Shown: positions 19,411-28,368, counted from the stretch's first letter. The stretch is DNA of 64,000 nt from Actinoplanes subtropicus (GCF_000721705.1 NZ_JOJL01000040.1:1-64000); one strand, 5' to 3'. Notes: generated by a model not told the origin, from the letters alone. A program made the numbers and translations.

Positions 19411-20097
19411 ATGGAGTTCTGGGGTGACGCGGCGCGCTGGAATCCCGAGATCGCCGGGATCGACGAAACACATCGAGCGTGGCAGGACGAATTCGATCGG
19501 CTCGGCCTGCCGTTGGTGGCGCACGCGCGGGACGTGGCGAACCCGCATCGCTCGGCGACCGTCGCGAACGGCGACCGGACCGCGGACCTGTTGCTCGGCA
19601 TGCGCGGGCGAAGCTTCTACCTGGTCCTGCGCCGACAGCAGAACACATCGCTGCAGGGCTTCGCCCCGAGCCTGACGGCGGCGGCGCACGCTGCCCAGTT
19701 GTGGCTGTCCGGGGCGCGGCCGGGCGAGGTCGCCGCGGAATGGCCTTTCCTGGGATCGGTGGCGCTGGCCGAGGCCCGTGAGCGCGGCGACCAACGCAAA
19801 GCGAAGTGGCTCTGGATGTACGAGAACCATTGCGCGGACCTGATAGCCGTACGGCTGAGTTCCTTTGTCAGCCTGGCATTCCACGAGCCGCCCGTGCGCG
19901 TGCTGTGGCCGCAGACCAGCCATTTCGTCCTGCACCTCAGCGCGACTCCGGGTTGGCCGGGCACCGGCGACACGCCGGTCATCGATCCCGTGGGGGAAAC
20001 CGGCCGGTACCTGGTACGGACGCACACCGGCGAGGTCCACCCCGATGTCGACGCCGCCCGTGTCCTCCGCCTCGTGCTGGCGGCACTGCCGGCTTAG
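19411..20097 (+). CDS. DUF6193-like protein of unknown function
   Basis: A 228-residue cytosolic protein. The central run GDRTADLLLGMRGRSFYLVLRR followed by AAAHAAQLWLSGARPGEVAAEWPFL resembles the DUF6193 family, which is named for its presence in natural-product loci. It has no signal peptide or membrane segment. It converges on fxsT with a 4-bp overlap, so it may border or belong to the FxS region, although it runs on the opposite strand. The family match is by eye and not certain. Confidence 0.55.
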   Translation: MEFWGDAARWNPEIAGIDETHRAWQDEFDRLGLPLVAHARDVANPHRSATVANGDRTADLLLGMRGRSFYLVLRRQQNTSLQGFAPSLTAAAHAAQLWLSGARPGEVAAEWPFLGSVALAEARERGDQRKAKWLWMYENHCADLIAVRLSSFVSLAFHEPPVRVLWPQTSHFVLHLSATPGWPGTGDTPVIDPVGETGRYLVRTHTGEVHPDVDAARVLRLVLAALPA

Positions 20098-23000
20098 AAG
20101 GGGTTCGGGTCGAGCGTCCGGTGCAGATACCGCCGCTCGCGCAGCGCCTCCACCGCCGGGTGGGTCGGGCCCAGCGCCGCGGTGAGGCGGCGCAGCGCCT
20201 CCTGCTGCTCCTCCGGCGCCGCGCCGTACAGCGAGCGCCGCATCAGGACCAGGTTGGCCACGCAGCGGGCCGTGTCCGGGTGCTCGTCGCCCAGCACCCG
20301 CGCCGTGCGCTCGGACAGCGGCTCCAGCAGGTCGTAGCCGGCCGCGACCGCCCCGGCCTCGGCCATGAAGATCGCCTGGTTCATCCGGGCGGCCAGCGTG
20401 TAGGGGTGACCGGATCCGAGCGTTCGATCGAAAGCGGTCGCGGATTGCTCCGCCAGCTCCCGTGCCTCCGCCGCGTCGCCCATCGCGCGGGCGACCGCCG
20501 CCCGATTGCTCACACAGGTGACCGTGTACGGGTGGTCCTCGCCGAACCGGGCCCGGTAATGGCGCTCGATCTCGATCAGTTCGGCGCCCGCGCTGCGCGG
20601 CTCGCCGATCGCGAGCAGGTTGACCGCGCGGCTCATCCGGCAGAAGAGCGTCTCCGGCGCCTCCGGTCCCAGGAGCTGATTGAGATTCTCGTACGCGATC
20701 TCCAGGCGCTCCGCCGCCTCGCCCGATCGGCCCGCGCTGCGCTCGGAGACGGCCAGATTCGTCATGGCGCCGTAGGTCCGCGGCGCGGAATCGCCCAGCA
20801 CCGCCCGGTGGCGGGCGAGGATGTCGCGCAACAGGGTGATCGACTCGTCGTACTCGCCGGCCTCGCGCAGGTCACGACCGAAGTTGACGCCGGCGGTCAG
20901 GGTGAGCGTGTGGGTGCGCCCGACGATCAGCATCGCCCGGTCGTAGACCTGCCGTGAGCGATCGCGAGCGGCCCGGATCTCGCCGGCCATCCGCAGCGAG
21001 GTGGCGAGGTTGTTCTGCGCGTTGAGCGTGCGGGGGTAGTCCTCGCCGAAGTACTCGACCCACGCCGCGACGGTCTGCTCGTCGAGCTTGCGGGCGTCCG
21101 CGTAGCGGCCGAGCGCCCGCAGGTCGCGCCCGAGGCCGGCCGCGGTGATCAGGGTGTGCGGGTGGTGCTCGCCCAGCAGGTCACGCTGCGCGGCGACCAC
21201 CTCCTCGTCGGTCCGCAGCGCCTGCTCGAACTCGGCCCGGTCGCAGAGGATGTTCGCCAGGTTGTACCGCAACTGCAGGGTCTGCCGGTCGAGCACGAGC
21301 CGCTCGGCCGGGTCGGTGATCGATTCGCGCAGCAGCGCCCACCGGCGTACGGACTCCTCCCCGGCCCGCTGGCCCTCGGCGAGGTCGCCCGAGGTCCACA
21401 GGAAGCGCAGCCGGTCGATGACCAGCCGGCGCACCGCCTCCTCGTGCGACTGCCAGGCCCGGGAGACCTCCAGGTGCGGCCAGATCTGCTGGAATCGCGG
21501 CCAGTTCGCCGGATCGTCCACCTCGCCGGACGGGCGGGCGGCGGCCAGCACGAGGTGCGCCTCCCGGCGGGCGAGGTCGCGCTCATCGGCGGTCATCCGC
21601 TGCCGCACCACGCTCTGGATGATCCGGTGCACCCGGATCGTGCCGGTGCCCACGTCGAGCTTGAGCAGGGCGAGCCGGTTGATGTCCTGCACCAGCCGGC
21701 CGCGGTACATCGCCTCGCCCACCAGCGGGTCGAGCGGCTCCAGCAGCGACGCCATCCGATCGCCGTAGACCAGGTCGAGCGCCACCTCGGGGGCCAGCAC
21801 CGAACACAACTGCAGCAGCCGGTACGCCGCGGGCGAGCGCTCGGCGAGCCGGCGCAGCGACAGATCCCACACCGGCTCGAGGTTGTCCGGCACGAACTGC
21901 TCGAGATGGGTCAGGTATTCGCCCACCGAGGTGCCGGTGTCGGCCAGCCACGCGCCCGCGGCGGCGACCGCGATCGGCAGGTCGCCGAGCGCCTCGCCGA
22001 GCCGGGCCGCCTCGTCCGGCCGCATCGTCGGGACGCGGCGGCGCAGGTGCGCGATGCTCTCCCGGCGATCGAAGACGTCCACCTGGATCGTCTCGGCGCG
22101 GTCGCTCCACTGCGCGTCCCGCGAGGTGATCACGACGTGGCCGCCCGGCCCGGTCGGCAGGAACCGGGTGACCGCGTCGATGTCCTCGGCGTTGTCGAAG
22201 ATCATCAGCCAGCGGGGCAGGGCGGTGCCCCGGTTGAGCGCGGAGAGCGCCGCGCGGGCCTGGTCGGCGATCGTGCCGCCGCCGGTCAGGCCCAGCTCCC
22301 GGCCGAGCTCGGCGAGCTGGGTGTCGATGAAGGTGACCGGGTCCGCGTTGATCCACCAGACGAAGTCGTACGCGTTGCGGAACCGGTGCGCGTACTCCAT
22401 CGCGACCTGGGTCTTGCCGATCCCGCCCATGCCCTGCAACGCGACCGGGGAGGCGCCGGAGAGCACCACCGGGCTGGCGCTGGTCTGCAGCCGGGTGCGC
22501 AGGTCGTCGAGGTCGTCCTCGCGGCCGGTGAACTGGACGTTGCGGATCGGCGCGTTGAACAGCAGCGTGGCCCGGCCGGGGAAGCGCAGGCCGATCCGCT
22601 CCCGATCGAAGGTGCTCATCTGGTGGCCGAGCAGCTGCAGCAGGCGGCTGGCGGCGACCTCCTCGGTCTGCCCGACCAGGAACGCCGAATCGGCCTCGGT
22701 CTGGCCGCGCAGCGGGCGCACGTCGGCCACGTAGACGACCAGCGGGGTGCGGGCGTCGCCACGATCGCGCGGCACCCGGGCCTCCTCGGCGTCCACATTG
22801 GCCGGCGACACGATGGTGAGCGGCCGGCCGTCGGGCATCGGCGCGCTGTCCGCGTCCAGCCCGGTCGGCGCCGGGTTGACGGTGACCCCGACCGATCGCA
22901 GCACCCGCGAGATCCATTCCGCCCAGAGCCGGTCGTCGGGCGCGAAGCGCAGCGCGACGGCGGTCTCGGGCAGCACGGTCGGGCGGACGAACCGGGCCGC

Positions 23001-23963
23001 GGTGCTCTCCCGCAGCGACTCGTCCATCGGCGGCAGCGACGTCACCTCGCCGTCGGTCAGGTAGCCGGCGAGCGTCTCGTAGGCGGCCAGCATCGAGGTG
23101 CGCGATCCGGGGCGGTCGCCGAAGGTGGCAAGCGTTTCCTCGTACGCGTAGAAGGGTTGGTAGGGAACCTCGACGGTGGACCAGTACGCCTCGCGCTCGG
23201 CCGGCGTCATCCCGCTCGGCAGGCCGGTGAACCGCTGGCGGGCGGCGAGCCGGCCGGCGTCCGCGCGCTTCTTCTCGGCCAGGTCGACACGCATCGGGAC
23301 CGGAAGGATCCGGATCGGCCGCCGGCCCTTCTGCCGTGCCACCCCGGCCGCGATCGTGGCGGCGCCGTCGATGCCCTGCTCACTGAAGGTGAAGCAGTCC
23401 ACCAGGACGTCCGGCATGTGGACCGTGCAGATGCCGGCCACGTCGCTCCACCCGGTGCGGCTGTCCAGCAGCGCGTAGTCGTACTTGTTCTTCATGTCCT
23501 CGCGCAGGGCGTCGAACAGCTGGCCGCCGCCGTAGCGGGTGTAGAACTCGTCCCAGTCCCGCTCGTAGACGCTGCGCGCGTAGTCCTGGTTCTGGTTGCC
23601 GGCCGGCAGGAAGTCGAGCCGCCCGCCGGTCGGGAAGTGCCGCCACGACAGGGTGAACGCGTGCCGGTCGGCGCTCGCGAAGTCCCGGTGCCAGTCCTCG
23701 GGCCGCGGCGTGTCGACCATCGTGGCCTGTTCGTAGCGGCGGACCAGCTCGATGATGCCGCCGGCGCTGTCGTACGCGACCGGGTCGATGAACGGCCGGA
23801 AGAACCGGTGCAGCCCCGGCGACTCGAGATCCCAGTCGGCGGCCAGCACCCGCTTGCCGTTGGCCGCCAGGATCCAGGCCACGTTGGCCAGCGCCATGGT
23901 GCGGCCGGTCCCACCCTTGTACGAGTAGAACGTGACCACCTTGCCGGCGTGGTCCTCAGTCAT
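20094..23963 (-). CDS. fxsT: FxS-system STAND protein: ParA-like, TIR-like, NB-ARC and TPR domains
   Basis: A 1289-residue protein. Residues 8-60 form a MinD/ParA-like ATPase start (KGGTGRT at 16-22, then AADWDLESPGL). Residues about 335-450 look like a degenerate TIR-type domain. An NB-ARC core follows (FTGREDDL at 478, P-loop GMGGIGKT at 511-518, WLMIFDNAED as Walker B). From about 880 to the end are tetratricopeptide repeats with the RLGEDHPYT-like spacing. This matches the tetratricopeptide protein that accompanies FxSxx-COOH peptides. Its molecular job is unknown; STAND proteins usually sense a ligand and oligomerise. It lies 54 bp after fxsB in the same operon. Confidence 0.85.
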   Translation of the reverse strand: MTEDHAGKVVTFYSYKGGTGRTMALANVAWILAANGKRVLAADWDLESPGLHRFFRPFIDPVAYDSAGGIIELVRRYEQATMVDTPRPEDWHRDFASADRHAFTLSWRHFPTGGRLDFLPAGNQNQDYARSVYERDWDEFYTRYGGGQLFDALREDMKNKYDYALLDSRTGWSDVAGICTVHMPDVLVDCFTFSEQGIDGAATIAAGVARQKGRRPIRILPVPMRVDLAEKKRADAGRLAARQRFTGLPSGMTPAEREAYWSTVEVPYQPFYAYEETLATFGDRPGSRTSMLAAYETLAGYLTDGEVTSLPPMDESLRESTAARFVRPTVLPETAVALRFAPDDRLWAEWISRVLRSVGVTVNPAPTGLDADSAPMPDGRPLTIVSPANVDAEEARVPRDRGDARTPLVVYVADVRPLRGQTEADSAFLVGQTEEVAASRLLQLLGHQMSTFDRERIGLRFPGRATLLFNAPIRNVQFTGREDDLDDLRTRLQTSASPVVLSGASPVALQGMGGIGKTQVAMEYAHRFRNAYDFVWWINADPVTFIDTQLAELGRELGLTGGGTIADQARAALSALNRGTALPRWLMIFDNAEDIDAVTRFLPTGPGGHVVITSRDAQWSDRAETIQVDVFDRRESIAHLRRRVPTMRPDEAARLGEALGDLPIAVAAAGAWLADTGTSVGEYLTHLEQFVPDNLEPVWDLSLRRLAERSPAAYRLLQLCSVLAPEVALDLVYGDRMASLLEPLDPLVGEAMYRGRLVQDINRLALLKLDVGTGTIRVHRIIQSVVRQRMTADERDLARREAHLVLAAARPSGEVDDPANWPRFQQIWPHLEVSRAWQSHEEAVRRLVIDRLRFLWTSGDLAEGQRAGEESVRRWALLRESITDPAERLVLDRQTLQLRYNLANILCDRAEFEQALRTDEEVVAAQRDLLGEHHPHTLITAAGLGRDLRALGRYADARKLDEQTVAAWVEYFGEDYPRTLNAQNNLATSLRMAGEIRAARDRSRQVYDRAMLIVGRTHTLTLTAGVNFGRDLREAGEYDESITLLRDILARHRAVLGDSAPRTYGAMTNLAVSERSAGRSGEAAERLEIAYENLNQLLGPEAPETLFCRMSRAVNLLAIGEPRSAGAELIEIERHYRARFGEDHPYTVTCVSNRAAVARAMGDAAEARELAEQSATAFDRTLGSGHPYTLAARMNQAIFMAEAGAVAAGYDLLEPLSERTARVLGDEHPDTARCVANLVLMRRSLYGAAPEEQQEALRRLTAALGPTHPAVEALRERRYLHRTLDPNPF

Positions 23964-24017
23964 CCCGTTGCCCTCTCACCGAGCGTGCCCCGGCGGACCA
24001 CCCTATCGCCGCGTCGA

Positions 24018-26072
24018 TCAGTGCCAGCCGTCAACCGTCGCCGCCATCCGCGTGGTGAGGTGCCGGCCGGCCGGGGTGAGCCCGTCCCCCGCTCGCAATG
24101 CGGCGATCGCCTCCGCCGTCCAGTCCCGGTACATCGTGTACCGCGCCCTGAGCCCGGGCTCACGCTCGCTGCGCCGCCGCCACATGTCGGCGATGGCCAG
24201 ATGCGCGTAGGCCCCCTGCAAGGCCGCCTCGACCGGCCGCGGATCCGGCCGCCACCCCACGCTCAGGTGTTCCGGAGTGTTCGGATCCACCAGATCGATC
24301 AGATCCAGCACGGCCCCCAGTTTGGTGTGCTGAAACTCGTGCACCAGCAGAACGGCCAGGTCTTCGGCCTTCGGGGTGAAGGCGATCCCCACCGCTCCGA
24401 AGGCGTCACGAGAGGTGGCGCTCCGCTGAGTCCCGTCACCCGGCGGTGCCAGCGGGGTGATCACCTTGATCCCGCGGCGCAGCCCCTCGGCACCGGACGG
24501 CGCATCGGTGAGAATCACCTCCCACGCTTCCGCCAGCACCGCCTCCCACGGCGAGTCGTCGGCCTCGGCCACCGGAAAACCAAAGACGTCACGGTAGGGA
24601 TCGGCATCGTCGATCACGATCGTGGATCCGCCGAACGATACGAACCGATCCGGAGATTCGCCCAGCGAGTCCATCCGATCGAGATCGGGCGACGACTCCT
24701 CCAGGCACCTCACCGCCCACGCCCGCACGTAGGGCCGCCCGATCGCCGCGTTGAAGGCCACCGGGTCGGAACGCTCCAGCTCCGGCAACCCGCGCCCGCC
24801 GAAGCGCGCGATCACCTCACCCACCAGCGCCCGATTGATCGCCAACTCCTCGGCGGCGAGCGCCTCGACCGCCCGCGCGTCGCCGAAGCCGTAGGCGATC
24901 TGATCGAACACGTCCGACGGCAGCGACCCGATCGACGGCGGCGCGGGTTGCGAGTTGAGAGTGATGATGAGCTCCTTGAGGTCGTCGCAGTAGACGGACG
25001 GGTTCTCGAAACCGTCGCCACCGCTGTCCGGCCGGTACCGGTGCGCCCGCAGCCCGCCTCCGCACTGCCGTACCACCTCGCACGCCCGGCAGGTCGAAGA
25101 CAGCGCCGCCATCCCCGCCCGCCGGCGCCGCATCGCCGGCTGGGCGGTCACCTCGTCCGCGCTGTGCTCGAAGATGGTCAGCCCGGTCGCACCCGCACCG
25201 TCCCACGTGGTCTTCATCGAGTCGGGCTCCTCCCAGGCACCGTCCGTCTCGATCACCACGAGGTCCCCGGCGTCGATCCCGACCGCTTCGGTGCCGCTGG
25301 GCCCACCGACCGCCAGCGCTCCCAACGAGTCGAAGAGCCGGATCGGCACCGGCCGCCCGTCCGCCACCCACCGCTCGTGAACCGCCAACAGCCATCGCGC
25401 GTAGGGCCGCCCGTCCCGGCCCCGCTCCGCCAACCCGACCGGCGGATGCGCCCAGGTCCCATGCGGCAACAGCAGGTCGATCCGCGGCGGGTCCTGCTCG
25501 ATCAACGACGCATAGACGGCCACCGGATCGTTGGCGATGTCGACCGTGCACAGCAGCCCGGCGTAAACCGATCGGAATCGATCACTCCGGAGCACCCCGA
25601 TCCCCCGCAGCGTCCGCTCATAACTGCTCGCGCCGCGCCGGAACACCCGATGCCGATCGTTCGCCGACCGATCGCCGTCGAGCGACACCCCGACGCGCAC
25701 CCCGGCCTCGAGCAGCACCTCGGCGTGCGCGGCGTCCAGTCGTACGCCATTGGTCTGCATCCGGAGATCGAGCCGGCACACCGCACCGATCGTGCCGCGC
25801 AACTCGGTGAGCAACGCGCGCAGACGAGCCGGCCCGAGCAGAAGCGGCTCACCACCGTGCAGAATCACGCTGACCTGGGCCAAGTCGTGCGCCGCGGCAT
25901 GCTCGGCGATCCGCCGGGCCGCGACCGAAGCGGTCGCGAGCGACATCAACGGCGGCCGGCCACGCCAGGACTGATCGGCGTGCTCATAGACGTAACAGTG
26001 ATCGCAGGCCAGATCGCACCGGCTCGCCACCTTGAGCACGTAGTGGCGCAGCGGCCGCCACGGAGCGCTCAC
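24018..26072 (-). CDS. fxsB: Radical SAM/SPASM peptide maturase fused to a HEXXH domain
   Basis: A 684-residue enzyme. The [4Fe-4S]-SAM motif CDLACDHC (Cys19, Cys23, Cys26) opens the radical SAM barrel. A SPASM cysteine set follows near 340-385 (CRACEVVRQCGGG ... YCDDL). The last third contains VHEFQHTK (HEFQH at 578-582), a HEXXH domain often fused to peptide-modification enzymes. The FxsB family is known to form a three-residue cyclophane in FxS precursors. It starts with GTG 17 bp after the fxsA stop, so it is probably translated from the same mRNA. The HEXXH part could be a peptidase or second modifying domain (inference). Confidence 0.9.
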   Translation of the reverse strand: MSAPWRPLRHYVLKVASRCDLACDHCYVYEHADQSWRGRPPLMSLATASVAARRIAEHAAAHDLAQVSVILHGGEPLLLGPARLRALLTELRGTIGAVCRLDLRMQTNGVRLDAAHAEVLLEAGVRVGVSLDGDRSANDRHRVFRRGASSYERTLRGIGVLRSDRFRSVYAGLLCTVDIANDPVAVYASLIEQDPPRIDLLLPHGTWAHPPVGLAERGRDGRPYARWLLAVHERWVADGRPVPIRLFDSLGALAVGGPSGTEAVGIDAGDLVVIETDGAWEEPDSMKTTWDGAGATGLTIFEHSADEVTAQPAMRRRRAGMAALSSTCRACEVVRQCGGGLRAHRYRPDSGGDGFENPSVYCDDLKELIITLNSQPAPPSIGSLPSDVFDQIAYGFGDARAVEALAAEELAINRALVGEVIARFGGRGLPELERSDPVAFNAAIGRPYVRAWAVRCLEESSPDLDRMDSLGESPDRFVSFGGSTIVIDDADPYRDVFGFPVAEADDSPWEAVLAEAWEVILTDAPSGAEGLRRGIKVITPLAPPGDGTQRSATSRDAFGAVGIAFTPKAEDLAVLLVHEFQHTKLGAVLDLIDLVDPNTPEHLSVGWRPDPRPVEAALQGAYAHLAIADMWRRRSEREPGLRARYTMYRDWTAEAIAALRAGDGLTPAGRHLTTRMAATVDGWH

Positions 26073-26089
26073 CCCGCGGCGATCGGCGG

Positions 26090-26245
26090 TCAGATCCCGG
26101 AGGAGAACGGCGTCACCACGCCCCGGTCCCGCCGCACGATCCGCCGCACGACCTGAGCGGACGCTTTGCGATCGATCTGATCGATCGGGCTCGTGCGGGC
26201 CTCGTCAAGTGGCGTTTTCTGAACGTTTTCCACCTGTGCGAGCAT
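26090..26245 (-). CDS. fxsA: FxSxx-COOH precursor peptide
   Basis: A 51-residue peptide too short for most gene callers. It begins MLAQVENVQKTPLDEAR, has a charged middle (VVRRIVRRDRG) and ends exactly PFSSGI, so the final five residues are F-S-S-G-I and fit the defining C-terminal FxSxx rule. The gene is immediately upstream of the radical SAM maturase and on the same strand. The C-terminal F-S-S is the expected cyclophane site and the N-terminal part the leader. The ATG has no strong RBS, so the start is less certain than the end. A nearby GTG four codons on is the alternative start. Confidence 0.85.
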   Translation of the reverse strand: MLAQVENVQKTPLDEARTSPIDQIDRKASAQVVRRIVRRDRGVVTPFSSGI

Positions 26246-26343
26246 AGACAACACTCGAGGTCATGTCACGGCCACCACGAGTGACAGGAACGGTCGCCAC
26301 AAACCCGGCGCCGGGTGTCCGACCGGCACACTAGGGTGAGTCC

Positions 26344-26979
26344 ATGGCCGAACCGGAGATCACGGTCCTGGAGGCGCTGCACTCCACGCCCGCCCGCCGC
26401 TACCTGTCGCCCGAGCCGATCGGCGACGACATCATCCGCAAGCTGCTCGACGCGGCGATCCGCGGCCCCAACGGCGGCAACACGCAGCGCTGGGCCTGGA
26501 TCGTCCTGCGCGACCCGGCGGTCAAGGCGCAGATCGCCGCCTTCTACCGGGAGGGCTGGGAAAAGCTCTACGGCGTCCACCGCGACTTCATGCTCGCCCA
26601 GCCGGAGTCCACCGGCGGCCAGGGCCCCGCCAACTTCCGCGCCGGCGACCACCTCGCCGCCCACATCGAGGAGGCCCCGGTCTGGATCTTCCCGGTCCTC
26701 CTGGGCGCCGCCGCCTCGACCAACCCCCGCCTGGGCGCCTCGATCTACGGCGCCGTCCAGCAACTGATGCTCGCCGCCCGCGCCTACGGCATCGGCTCCA
26801 CGCTCACCACCCTCTACTCCGGCCACGAGGCCGAGACCCGCACCCTGCTCGGCCTCCCCGACGACGCCCTCACCATGGCCCTGGTCCCCCTCGGCTACCC
26901 GAGCCGAGGCCGCTGGACCGAGCCGAAACGCCGCCCCCTCGAAGAGGTGGTCTTCAACGACAAATACCAAACCACTTGA
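26344..26979 (+). CDS. Nitroreductase family FMN oxidoreductase
   Basis: A 211-residue flavoprotein. The N-terminal STPARRYLSPEPI segment, the FMN-binding GGNTQRWAWIV stretch and the later AARAYGIGSTLTT are hallmarks of the nitroreductase fold, which reduces nitro compounds, quinones or flavins with NAD(P)H. The ATG at 26344 is preceded by AGGGTGAG. It is divergent from fxsA with a 98-bp shared control region, so a link to the FxS locus is possible but not shown. A dispersed repeat begins directly after its stop. Confidence 0.85.
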   Translation: MAEPEITVLEALHSTPARRYLSPEPIGDDIIRKLLDAAIRGPNGGNTQRWAWIVLRDPAVKAQIAAFYREGWEKLYGVHRDFMLAQPESTGGQGPANFRAGDHLAAHIEEAPVWIFPVLLGAAASTNPRLGASIYGAVQQLMLAARAYGIGSTLTTLYSGHEAETRTLLGLPDDALTMALVPLGYPSRGRWTEPKRRPLEEVVFNDKYQTT

Positions 26980-26980
26980 C

Positions 26981-27066
26981 CGTACGGGCGGCCACCAGCC
27001 CCCGCCCCACAACGCGATCGCCGTCGCTGCTCACGCCCTTGCCGCGACCGCCGGGCTGAGCTGCCT
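26981..27066 (-). repeat. Dispersed 86-bp repeat, copy 1
   Basis: Copy 1 of a five-member family, defined on the strand that reads GGCAGCTCAGCCCGGCGGTC and ends in CGTACG. It begins 2 bp after the nitroreductase stop. The core hairpin (GGTCGCGG, short loop, CGxGxCC) and the GCGATCGC palindrome are present, though some bases differ from the other copies. Confidence 0.75.
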
Positions 27067-27087
27067 GGCCGAGCACCCCACCGCCCA

Positions 27088-27620
27088 CCCGACGCCGGCG
27101 GCATCACCCGCGCGCCCGACGCCGGCGGCACCACCCGCGCGCCCGACGCAGGCGGCACCACCCGCGCACCCGGCGAGGCGAAGGCCGGGCGGCCGCGGGC
27201 GCGCGCGACTCGGTGCCGCTCGGCGCAGGCGTGTCGGTGCAGGTGGTCCGGTGCCGGCGGCTCGACGCGACAGGCTCGCGCGACGCCGGCGGATTCGCCG
27301 GCCGCGAGAGGGATCCGCGCGATGCCGGGCGGACTCACCCGACGTGGACGAATTCGCCCGCCGCGAGAGGGATCCGCGCGATGCCGGGCGGACTCACCCG
27401 ACGTGGACGAATTCGCCCGCCGCGTGACGGACCCGCGCGCCGCCGGCAGACTCGCGCGACGCGGCCGGCGCGGTGTGGGCGGGGCAGAGCGGCCCCCAGC
27501 CGGGCCCGACAGGACGCCCCTCAGCGAACCCCGGCGGGTCGGCCCCTCAGCGGGACCCGGCGGGACCCGGCGGGACCCGGCGAGACCCGGCGAGACCCGG
27601 CGAGACCCGGCGAGACCCGG
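27088..27620. repeat. Island of three unrelated tandem repeats
   Basis: No gene is supportable here. Three arrays follow one another: a 27-bp unit (CCCGACGCCGGCGGCA...) three times from 27088; a 59-bp unit with the GGATCC and GAATTC sites at 27301, 27360 and partially at 27419; and seven 10-bp units (CGGGACCCGG or CGAGACCCGG) from 27551 to 27620. The arrays differ in sequence and length, so each arose by its own slippage. They lie between converging genes and between two copies of the 86-bp element. Confidence 0.8.
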
Positions 27621-27632
27621 CGGGGCGGGCCC

Positions 27633-27718
27633 GGCAGCTCAGCCCGGCGGTCGCGGCACGGGCGCGACCAGCGACGGCGATCGCGGGGAGCGGCGGGGGC
27701 CCGGCTCATCCTCGTACG
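27633..27718 (+). repeat. Dispersed 86-bp repeat, copy 2
   Basis: This copy runs from GGCAGCTCAGCC to CCTCGTACG and ends 5 bp before the stop codon of the minus-strand gene at 27724. Seen from that gene it is directly downstream, in the same relative orientation as copies 1, 3 and 5. Confidence 0.8.
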
Positions 27719-27723
27719 TCCGC

Positions 27724-28368
27724 CTATTTCTTCTTCTTTTTGCCCTTTTTGTCCGAGAACTCGGCGGGGGCGGGCGGGTACTTCTCGTTGAAGTCCTTGA
27801 GCACCGGGAGGCCGACGCGGACCATGTCGCGGGTGCGGTGTTCGACGTCGGCGGGGGTGAGGTGGTGCTTGGGGTGCGGGAGCTGGGCGGCGATCGTGCC
27901 GGTGAAGTGGAGCAGGTCGTCGACCGAGCCGGGGAAGGCGGCGCACATGTCGGCGGCCGCGCGCAGCTGGGACTCGGGGACGTAGGCGACGTGCTCGGCC
28001 ATGCCGGCCGACCAGGCACCGGGGTGCACCAGGTAGCCGGCGGGCAGGCGACCGGGGCCGCCGATCGGGGCCAGGGCGCGGGCGCGCTCGACCGGGACCG
28101 GCTGGGCCTTGGAGATCATGTAGAGGGCGGCGGCGACGAACAGGGCCGCCGGGATCAGGATGGCGAACGTGGCCGACCGGCCCGTCATCAGCAGCACGAC
28201 CGCCAGGACCACGAGGACCATCGCGCCGGCCATGTACTCGCGGACGCCGTCGCGGGACGCACCGGCCTCGGCGTCGGCCGCACAGCGCTTGATGACGGCT
28301 TCGAGGACCGGGTCGGTGGGGCGCCAGCGGTCCGACCGGACCGGCAGGTCCCGGGTGGTCTGCGCCAT
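27724..28368 (-). CDS. Two-helix membrane protein of unknown function
   Basis: A 214-residue protein with two adjacent hydrophobic helices at about 46-64 and 67-85 (AGAMVLVVLAVVLLMTG, FAILIPAALFVAAALYMI), an amphipathic domain and a striking lysine tail (DKKGKKKKK) at the very end. The T-rich coding of the tail stands out in this GC-rich DNA. I do not recognise the family. It lies 73 bp downstream of the ABC exporter gene on the same strand and may be co-transcribed with it. Confidence 0.7.
   Translation of the reverse strand: MAQTTRDLPVRSDRWRPTDPVLEAVIKRCAADAEAGASRDGVREYMAGAMVLVVLAVVLLMTGRSATFAILIPAALFVAAALYMISKAQPVPVERARALAPIGGPGRLPAGYLVHPGAWSAGMAEHVAYVPESQLRAAADMCAAFPGSVDDLLHFTGTIAAQLPHPKHHLTPADVEHRTRDMVRVGLPVLKDFNEKYPPAPAEFSDKKGKKKKK

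Noticed and set aside
21156..26156. A 1666-codon open frame on the plus strand across fxsT and fxsB.
   Set aside because: It runs antisense to two clear genes and has His/Arg/Gln-rich low-complexity sequence without domains.
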